Source: Nitrososphaeria archaeon
Lineage (GTDB): Archaea > Thermoproteota > Nitrososphaeria > Conexivisphaerales > UBA164
DNA: 11,193 nt
NCBI GenBank assembly: GCA_029775955.1
Contig: JARVJW010000104.1
Span: 1-11,193, forward strand
Direction of reading: 5' to 3'
The notes below the pieces were generated by a model that was given only the letters and a program-made list of their open reading frames with translations, was not told the origin of the DNA and ran no database searches. Both the position numbers and the translations under genes were made by a program. Of the stretch, positions 6,260 to 11,193 are shown piece after piece (positions within the stretch are counted from its first letter, which is position 1; every line of letters begins with the position of its first letter).

Positions 6260-7168
6260 ATGGAAAAAATGAATAAAATTGGAATCATAGGTGCGGGAAT
6301 GTGGGGATCTAATCACGCAAATGCACTTAGCAACCTTAATGCACTGTGTTGTATTTATGATATTAACTTTAACATAGCAAAAAATACAGCAGATCGCTAC
6401 AACATAAATGCACTGCATAACCTCGATGAAATGCTTGAATCAGATGTGGATGGAATAGTTTTAGCTACCCCTGCTGCAACTCACTATCAGATAGCTGTAA
6501 AAATTTTAAAAGCTGGAAAGGGCGTTCTTATTGAAAAGCCTCTGGCTGTTAACCTTAATCAGGCTCTTGCCATAAAGAACGCTATGAATAACAAAAGTAA
6601 GTTAGCAATTGGATATGAAGAAAGGTTTAATCCGGCTGTCATATCATTAATTGAGTGCCTTAAACATAAAGAAAAAATATCTATTTCACTATTTAGGGTA
6701 GGAAGTCGTCCTGAAAGAATTAAGGATGTAGGAGTTGTTTTAGATACCATGATCCATGACATTAATATAGCAAACTACATTCTTGGTCCGCTTAAAGTGT
6801 CTGGTGTGTGGAGTGAAAAGGATAAAGATAAAAGGGAAATCTTTGTAACTGTTATGCTTGAAGGCAATAAGGGAGCTGCGCACCTTACAGCTTCTTGGAT
6901 GTCAAGAGAAAAGATTAGAATGGGAATAGGTGTAAGTACAGATGCTGTTGTGTTATCTAATTTTATAACACAGGAATCGGAGTGTAACATTGGTGGCAAA
7001 AAAATAACAAATGGAGGAAATAAGGTTAATTTGTTAAAAGAGGAAGATGAGGCTTTTATTAAATATCTTAATGATGAGGATAAATTTCCCACATGTATTG
7101 ATGATGCGATGGCAGACATGGACATTGCGCTTGAAATACTAAATAAAATAGGGGTCAGTAGCAATTGA
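6260..7168 (+). CDS. Gfo/Idh/MocA family NAD(P)-dependent oxidoreductase
   Basis: This 302-residue protein has an N-terminal Rossmann fold with GAGMWG (11-16), the family motif EKPL (92-95) with the lysine that usually acts in catalysis, and a C-terminal substrate domain with LDTMIHDIN (161-169), including D162 and H166. That last motif resembles the D-x-MIHDID pattern of UDP-N-acetylglucosamine 3-dehydrogenases and relatives, so a (nucleotide-)sugar or polyol substrate is the best guess; it is not proven. The start at 6260 or at the second ATG (6269) cannot be decided by eye; GIIGAG follows either closely. It is the first gene of an operon with homoserine kinase, its TGA overlapping the next start as TTGA. 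The neighbour suggests, but does not show, a link to amino acid metabolism. Cytoplasmic. Confidence 0.88.
   Translation: MEKMNKIGIIGAGMWGSNHANALSNLNALCCIYDINFNIAKNTADRYNINALHNLDEMLESDVDGIVLATPAATHYQIAVKILKAGKGVLIEKPLAVNLNQALAIKNAMNNKSKLAIGYEERFNPAVISLIECLKHKEKISISLFRVGSRPERIKDVGVVLDTMIHDINIANYILGPLKVSGVWSEKDKDKREIFVTVMLEGNKGAAHLTASWMSREKIRMGIGVSTDAVVLSNFITQESECNIGGKKITNGGNKVNLLKEEDEAFIKYLNDEDKFPTCIDDAMADMDIALEILNKIGVSSN
7150..7157 (+). promoter_or_regulatory. Ribosome binding site supporting the TTG start of homoserine kinase
   Basis: AGGGGTCA lies inside the end of the oxidoreductase gene, about 8-9 bases before the TTG at 7165, and can pair with the 16S 3' end allowing one G-U. With the TTGA stop/start overlap it supports the TTG start, as there is no in-frame ATG before the conserved region. 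Confidence 0.5.
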
Positions 7169-8088
7169 AACCTTCAAGAAAAAAAGTTAAAGTTAGAGCA
7201 TATGGCAGTTCAGCTAATCTTTCAGTCGGATTTGATACTGTGGCAGTCGCACTGGATGCATTTTACGATGAAGTTGAAATATCCTATAATGGGAGTAATA
7301 AAGTAAACAGCACTGTAACAGGAATCTACGATGTTCCCGTTGAGAATACTGCAACAATGGCAATTAAAGGGGTATTTGAAAGGGCAGGAACTGAGTTTGG
7401 GGTAGATATAAAACTCATAAAGGGAATACCGGTTGGCAAGGGACTTGGATCAAGTGGTGCTTCAGCTGCAGCTGGGGCTTTCGCTGCTAATTTGATGATA
7501 AACTCTAGGCTAAATTTAAATGACCTTGTAGATGTAGCAGCCAAAGCGGAAGGTATATTTTCTGGAACACCACATGCCGATAATGTTTCAGCAAGTATTC
7601 TAGGAGGATTTTCATTTGTATATTCAAAAAATCCATTTCGTGCCTTTTCTATATATAGAGATGTAGTGTTTTATATAGTATTGCCTGATATTAAAATTAG
7701 TGAATCTAAGACAAAAATGGCCAGAGAGGCACTTGGTCAGCCTGTCGATTTTTCGCAATATGTAAATGAAAAGTATGCATTAATAAAGCTAGTAAAGGGA
7801 GTTTTATACGGTGACTATGCAGACATTGCAACGGCAATTAATGAAAATAGTTATCACCAGAAAATGAGGGCCAAAGCATCATTGATTCCATTTTTTGACG
7901 AAATAAAGAATGAACTTGTAAACACTGGCGCGGAAGGGGTCTGTGTAAGCGGTGCTGGTCCATCACTTCTAATATTATCATCAAATAAAAATTTTGAAAA
8001 CATAATAGCAAAAATTTATAATAAATTTAACATAAACACAATTGTAAAAAAAACAAAAGTTGCAAGTGGCGTTTACGAGATCATTTAA
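7165..8088 (+). CDS. thrB: Homoserine kinase (GHMP kinase family)
   Basis: Phosphorylates homoserine with ATP to O-phosphohomoserine, the substrate of threonine synthase. The 307 residues show the GHMP layout: N-terminal SSANLSVGFD (15-24), the form of motif 1 typical of homoserine kinase; ATP loop GKGLGSSGAS (91-100); E129 then HADN (137-140); and motif 3 VSGAGPS (261-267). HADNVSASILGGF matches the HADNVAPAIFGGF stretch of the Methanocaldococcus jannaschii enzyme, which favours homoserine kinase over mevalonate or shikimate kinases. The start is TTG at 7165, overlapping the upstream TGA and preceded by a Shine-Dalgarno-like site. Its 3' end overlaps the S19 gene by 8 bases on the opposite strand. 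Other threonine-pathway genes are not in the window. Confidence 0.92.
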   Translation: MKPSRKKVKVRAYGSSANLSVGFDTVAVALDAFYDEVEISYNGSNKVNSTVTGIYDVPVENTATMAIKGVFERAGTEFGVDIKLIKGIPVGKGLGSSGASAAAGAFAANLMINSRLNLNDLVDVAAKAEGIFSGTPHADNVSASILGGFSFVYSKNPFRAFSIYRDVVFYIVLPDIKISESKTKMAREALGQPVDFSQYVNEKYALIKLVKGVLYGDYADIATAINENSYHQKMRAKASLIPFFDEIKNELVNTGAEGVCVSGAGPSLLILSSNKNFENIIAKIYNKFNINTIVKKTKVASGVYEII

Positions 8089-8470
8089 GTGGGACATAAA
8101 GCGAGCTTCTGCTTGCACCTATGCCTGGCGTTCCATGAACAACTTTCTTTATTGGACTTACATATTCTCCAAGATAGTGGCCTATCATCTCTGGTTTTAT
8201 TTCTATTTGAACAAATTCTTTGCCCGTATATATGGAAAGTTTCTTGCCAATCATGAAAGGTAAAATTATTGTATCGCGATCATGGGTTTTTGTTGTTTCT
8301 CTTTGTTGTTTGAGCTTTTCAAAAAGAACTTTCTTTCCAGGATTCATTTCAGAACCAAGTCTATTCAAGCTTCTTCTTGCCCTAGATGGAAGTATCTGAA
8401 AAAGCTGATCATAAGGCATATTAATCAAATCATCAGTTGCGTATCCACGGTATTTGAATTCTCTCGGCAT
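8081..8470 (-). CDS. rps19: 30S ribosomal protein S19 (uS19), archaeal
   Basis: Small-subunit head protein near the tRNA anticodon region. The 129 residues have the archaeal/eukaryal form: MPREFKYRGY at the N-terminus, then LPSRARRSLNR (27-37), and the conserved tail with GHYLGEYSP-like sequence, VHGTPGIGA, and the last residues RSSLYVPLK. The start is fixed by a strong Shine-Dalgarno, GGAGTGA (8477-8483, minus strand), six bases before the ATG. It is the last gene of the ribosomal block in this window: in most archaea L22 and S3 follow, but here the next gene is homoserine kinase, convergent and overlapping by 8 bases. There is thus no spacer for a terminator. Confidence 0.96.
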   Translation of the reverse strand: MPREFKYRGYATDDLINMPYDQLFQILPSRARRSLNRLGSEMNPGKKVLFEKLKQQRETTKTHDRDTIILPFMIGKKLSIYTGKEFVQIEIKPEMIGHYLGEYVSPIKKVVHGTPGIGASRSSLYVPLK

Positions 8471-8516
8471 TAAGATTCACTCCAAATAATATTAGATAAA
8501 AATCTTTCTATCATAT

Positions 8517-9230
8517 TCACTTGCCTCTTCCTGTTTTCCTTGCTGCAATGTTGCCTACCTTTCTACCAGGCGGTGTTGATCTTGAAATTGTTGTTGGTTT
8601 ACCTGGATGTTGATGCCTTCCTCCACCATGTGGGTGATAAACAGCTGACATCGCAATGCCTCTTACGATGGGATACTTCCTTCCCCTTGCTCTCATTGTC
8701 ATCTTATGCAGTGTGGCCTTGAGTATAGGTTTTTCATTTACTCCTCCCCCAGCCACTATTCCAACAGTTGCCCTGACAGTTGACGGAAACAGGGCTTTTT
8801 TCCCTGATGGCATTTTAATGCTTGTCCATCCAGATTCATGCCCCATTATTATGGCGTATCCTCCAGCACTTTTGACAAATTTACCGCCATCATTTAGCAC
8901 TTTTTCAATATTATAAACGAGGGTTCCTTCAGGCAAGTTGCCAATCGAAATTACATTTCCATCCTTTATAGGAGCTTCAGGTCCGATAAATATCTTTCTT
9001 CCCACTTCCAATCCTTTTACTGCTGGTAAATAGTATGTATGACCCTGCCCATGTAAAACCATTAATGGTGCTAGCCTTCCACTTTCATGTATTATATTTT
9101 TTACTGTGTATTCAACTGTCTTAGAAAGATCAGTTATTGGGTACCTGGTTGAACTTACCTTTGCCGTTTTTCTAGAACGGAATTGCTGTGTACCCCTTCC
9201 CTTCCTTTGAGTTAAAATGTGTTTTCCCAT
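8517..9230 (-). CDS. rpl2: 50S ribosomal protein L2 (uL2), archaeal
   Basis: Binds 23S rRNA near the peptidyl transferase centre and helps subunit joining. At 237 residues it is the usual archaeal length, with N-terminal MGKHILTQRKGRG and the C-terminal signature AVYHPHGGGRHQHPGKP, including the histidine known to matter for peptidyl transfer. The C-terminus is rich in Arg/Lys, as expected for rRNA binding. It starts 2 bases after the L23 stop; GTGAT at 9237-9241 (minus strand), six bases before the ATG, serves as ribosome binding site and lies within the end of L23. A 46-base gap follows before S19, the only sizeable gap in this operon. Confidence 0.97.
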   Translation of the reverse strand: MGKHILTQRKGRGTQQFRSRKTAKVSSTRYPITDLSKTVEYTVKNIIHESGRLAPLMVLHGQGHTYYLPAVKGLEVGRKIFIGPEAPIKDGNVISIGNLPEGTLVYNIEKVLNDGGKFVKSAGGYAIIMGHESGWTSIKMPSGKKALFPSTVRATVGIVAGGGVNEKPILKATLHKMTMRARGRKYPIVRGIAMSAVYHPHGGGRHQHPGKPTTISRSTPPGRKVGNIAARKTGRGK

Positions 9231-9232
9231 TT

Positions 9233-9499
9233 TTAAATCACGCTTAACTTTGTTGCTAATTCATTCGCCAAATTCTGAGGAGCAAGCTTTACATACGCCT
9301 TTTTACCCTTTATTCCAATCAATACGTTTACCTGGACAACCTTTACATCATATAACAATTCAATTGCCTCTTTTATTTGATGTTTATTAGCATTACTGTC
9401 AACTATAAAAGCTAGTTTATTCTCCTTTGAAATAAGGTCAACGGACTTTTCTGTTTTATACACCCCTTTTATTATGTTATGAGCTGTATTAATATCCAT
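9233..9499 (-). CDS. rpl23: 50S ribosomal protein L23 (uL23), archaeal
   Basis: This 88-residue protein lies at the peptide exit, where chaperones and the signal recognition particle dock. The family pattern is visible: TEKSVDLISKENKLAFIVD, then ANKHQIKEAIELLYDVKV, then VNVLIGIKGKKAYVKL and a C-terminal helix. Length is normal for archaea. Its first 11 bases overlap the end of L4, and a strong Shine-Dalgarno GGGGTGAG (9505-9512, minus strand) lies five bases before the ATG inside the L4 coding sequence, so translation is likely linked to L4. Confidence 0.95.
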   Translation of the reverse strand: MDINTAHNIIKGVYKTEKSVDLISKENKLAFIVDSNANKHQIKEAIELLYDVKVVQVNVLIGIKGKKAYVKLAPQNLANELATKLSVI

Positions 9500-10238
9500 A
9501 CACGCTCACCCCATCAAACCTTTTGGCCAGCGCCTTCAATGAAGGCTTCGTGTATATTGTAAGCCTTCCTGGAACTCCTCCAGGGGCCAGATGCAAAATG
9601 CTTACGTCGCTTGCAGTAACAGCTTGAAGGCCAGCTATATTATTTGCGGCCTTGTATAAACTATTCCTAGAAGAAGTAACTATTAATGGACCTACACCTT
9701 TCTCTTTTACTCTGTCAAGTTCTGTATTTAATTTTAACTTTAGAAGCACCTTCATTATATCCTTAGTCTTTGATAAAGATTCAAATTCATCAACTAAAAT
9801 AACTGGCACTGATAAGCTTGGATCTACTTTATGACCCCTTAAACTCACTACATCTGAATTGGCTGTTGCTGCTAATGCTGACATTGTAGCTGATAGCCTT
9901 TCTTTTTTATTTATTTTTTTATACACTATCTTTAATGAAGTTGGAGGATGAGTTAGCCTTCCCTTTACAACACCAGCAACCCCACCAGCTTGCCCTGCCC
10001 TTTTAGTTCCTGCACCTTTTATCCTTGCTATCCTTGACATGCCATGCCCAGTGTTCCATGACTGAGCACTTACCTTCATTCCTGCCATTGGATCTCTGCC
10101 CTGGGGTTGCAGATTATGTGTAAACATTATCCAAAATGCTCTGTTTATTAGAACAGAATTAACCTTTGACTCAAATATTTCTGGCAATTCGGTTTTTCTG
10201 CCCTTATTTCCTTCCAAATCATATATTGGAATTTTCAT
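9489..10238 (-). CDS. rpl4: 50S ribosomal protein L4 (uL4/L1e), archaeal
   Basis: Primary 23S rRNA binding protein whose extended loop lines the exit tunnel. At 249 residues it is normal for archaeal L4. Seen are the N-terminal MKIPIYDLEG, a long basic glycine-rich loop (about 47-92) with QPQGRDP and GHGMSRIARIKG, and the C-terminal Rossmann-like part ending in LAPGGVPGRLTIYTKPS. The ATG overlaps the L3 TGA as ATGA, with GGTG (10246-10249, minus strand) seven bases upstream as ribosome binding site. The 3' end overlaps L23 by 11 bases. Confidence 0.96.
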   Translation of the reverse strand: MKIPIYDLEGNKGRKTELPEIFESKVNSVLINRAFWIMFTHNLQPQGRDPMAGMKVSAQSWNTGHGMSRIARIKGAGTKRAGQAGGVAGVVKGRLTHPPTSLKIVYKKINKKERLSATMSALAATANSDVVSLRGHKVDPSLSVPVILVDEFESLSKTKDIMKVLLKLKLNTELDRVKEKGVGPLIVTSSRNSLYKAANNIAGLQAVTASDVSILHLAPGGVPGRLTIYTKPSLKALAKRFDGVSVYGY

Positions 10239-11137
10239 ATTTTAACACCATTTAAACTTAAATTTATTATAGAGGGCATTTTTGCTTGTGCCTTTATTCT
10301 AACTGCCTTTCTTATTACTACTGGCCTTCCAACAGGCCCAGGTACTGTGCCCTTCAATAACAAATAATTGCCTTTTATTGTCTTGGTTATGAGCCGTATT
10401 CCAGGCTCTTTAGAAATGCCCATGATCCTTAGGTTATATGTTGTTCTTCTATGATATCCCATTTGCCCAGCCCTTGGCACTGTATACATCACAGATGCTG
10501 GATGCCAAGGACCAATAGTGCCTACAGCCCTAACGCTTTTTCTGGACTTATGTTGTTTCCTTTTTATACCAAACCTCTTTACTGGTCCCTGAAACCCTTT
10601 GCCTTTAGTTATTCCAGTTAAATCTACATAACTCCATCCTGTTATAATTTCTTTTTGATCAATGGATTGCCCAATATATTTTTTTATAAATTCAGCCTTC
10701 TCTATATTGTTTTTTCCTGTAATAGGGATTTCAATTTCAAAGGGTTTTTTCTGTGAAAAACCTGAATCCTTGGGGGCAATCTGAGCTATTGCCCTTATTT
10801 CATAATTTCCTTTAATATCCTGATTCTGGGCAAGTTTTCCAGTGTTTATCAGATATCCATCAATCTCTTTGTAAACTTTCGCATCTAGTACCTTAATTTG
10901 AGGAATTGCAACAACTGTATACGGAACAAAAAGCTGTTTGCCAAAATTTGGGCTCCCGTTCCTATCATCAATAATTAAAGCGTGTCCCATTCCAGCTTTA
11001 AATCCAACAATTGCTGCTAACCCAAGATTACTGTCTTGACTAAAGTATCTTATCTTGGGCAGAACGTGAGAAGTCCTCACCCTAGGATAGAATGCCAAAG
11101 ACCCTCTATGTGGTGCATGATGCTTTCTATGGCCTAT
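10235..11137 (-). CDS. rpl3: 50S ribosomal protein L3 (uL3), archaeal, with a non-standard or frameshifted start
   Basis: L3 binds 23S rRNA early in assembly and reaches the peptidyl transferase centre. The core is typical: GFKAGMGHA, VDLTGITKGKGFQGPVKRFG, GTIGPWHPASV and RAGQMGYHRRT. The first standard codon in this frame is TTG at 11098, but that falls inside the conserved GSLAFYPRVR; upstream, the same frame encodes GHRKHHAPHRGS, matching the basic archaeal L3 N-terminus. The frame is closed by a TGA at 11144-11146. The only start-like codon left is ATA at 11135-11137, six bases after AAGGTGA, giving 300 residues; that start is used for the coordinates here. The alternative is GTG at 11147 (out of frame by one base), 27 bases from a TATA box, joined by a frameshift or a one-base sequence error. 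The gene identity is certain; its 5' end is not. Confidence 0.93.
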   Translation of the reverse strand: MGHRKHHAPHRGSLAFYPRVRTSHVLPKIRYFSQDSNLGLAAIVGFKAGMGHALIIDDRNGSPNFGKQLFVPYTVVAIPQIKVLDAKVYKEIDGYLINTGKLAQNQDIKGNYEIRAIAQIAPKDSGFSQKKPFEIEIPITGKNNIEKAEFIKKYIGQSIDQKEIITGWSYVDLTGITKGKGFQGPVKRFGIKRKQHKSRKSVRAVGTIGPWHPASVMYTVPRAGQMGYHRRTTYNLRIMGISKEPGIRLITKTIKGNYLLLKGTVPGPVGRPVVIRKAVRIKAQAKMPSIINLSLNGVKI

Positions 11138-11143
11138 AAGCCT

Positions 11144-11150
11144 TCACCTT
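11144..11150 (-). promoter_or_regulatory. Shine-Dalgarno sequence upstream of L3
   Basis: AAGGTGA on the minus strand closely complements the archaeal 16S 3' end. It ends six bases before the ATA at 11137, the usual spacing, and contains the TGA that closes the L3 frame. It is the main argument for initiation at ATA. However, the same bases include the GTG at 11145-11147, the rival start. Confidence 0.55.
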
Positions 11151-11160
11151 CCCAACACTT

Positions 11161-11180
11161 GTTTTAAGTATTAATAAATA
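11161..11180 (-). promoter_or_regulatory. Putative TATA region of the ribosomal protein operon
   Basis: The minus strand is strongly A+T-rich, with ATTTATTAAT-like sequence centred near 11174 and a second box, CTTAAAAC, centred near 11165. With the 25-28-base spacing seen at other genes here, the first predicts a transcript starting near 11147-11149, at the GTG, and the second near 11138-11140, next to the ATA. The operon probably starts here with L3, but the window ends at 11193, so an upstream gene cannot be excluded. Confidence 0.45.
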
Positions 11181-11193
11181 TTTGTGTTTCAAT

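Noticed and set aside
10235..11098. L3 starting at the TTG at 11098
   Set aside because: That TTG encodes the conserved leucine in GSLAFYPR, and the usual basic N-terminal residues are encoded in frame just upstream.
1..11193. A defence system, CRISPR array, toxin-antitoxin pair or secondary-metabolite cluster
   Set aside because: No spaced direct repeats, no nuclease or toxin families besides the dead tnpB, and every intact gene fits central metabolism, RNA modification or translation, apart from three of uncertain role.

Overview
The window is archaeal chromosome, A+T-rich and densely packed. The evidence for Archaea is an archaeal-type PEP carboxylase, a form III RuBisCO, an archaeal/eukaryal-style ribosomal protein set in S10-operon order (L3, L4, L23, L2, S19), a TtuA-type tRNA thiolase, and TATA-like boxes 25-28 bases upstream of start codons with no room for a leader. 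The gene set and low G+C would suit a Thermoplasmata-like euryarchaeon, but that placement is an inference.

Layout: 1-436 is the decayed 3' end of a TnpB gene from an IS200/IS605- or IS607-type element, clearly richer in G+C than the rest. From 481 to 4121 lie archaeal PEP carboxylase (-), a one-cysteine thioredoxin-fold protein with an unrecognised C-terminal domain (+), and form III RuBisCO (-). From 4214 to 5173 is the tRNA 2-thiolation enzyme TtuA (+). From 5156 to 6225 is a two-gene operon (-) of a hemerythrin-like protein and an ABHD14/CIB-like alpha/beta hydrolase. From 6260 to 8088 is a two-gene operon (+) of a Gfo/Idh/MocA oxidoreductase and homoserine kinase. From 8081 to the right edge are five ribosomal protein genes (-), which stop after S19 instead of continuing into L22 and S3.

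How the genes fit together: RuBisCO makes 3-phosphoglycerate, which glycolytic enzymes outside the window can turn into PEP. PEP carboxylase then adds a second inorganic carbon to give oxaloacetate, the precursor of aspartate and hence of homoserine, the substrate of the homoserine kinase. This link is inferred from family functions; it is not one operon. Transcription units alternate strand: divergent pairs share short promoter regions (34-92 bases), and all three convergent pairs abut or overlap with no spacer.

No defence island, CRISPR array, tRNA or rRNA gene was seen. The points most worth a second look are the start of the L3 gene (conserved N-terminus present, but no standard start codon in frame), substitutions near the RuBisCO active site, the unrecognised domain of the thioredoxin-fold protein, and the break in the S10 operon. 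Apart from 1-480, no stretch over 300 bases lacks an intact gene; 437-480 shows nothing recognisable.
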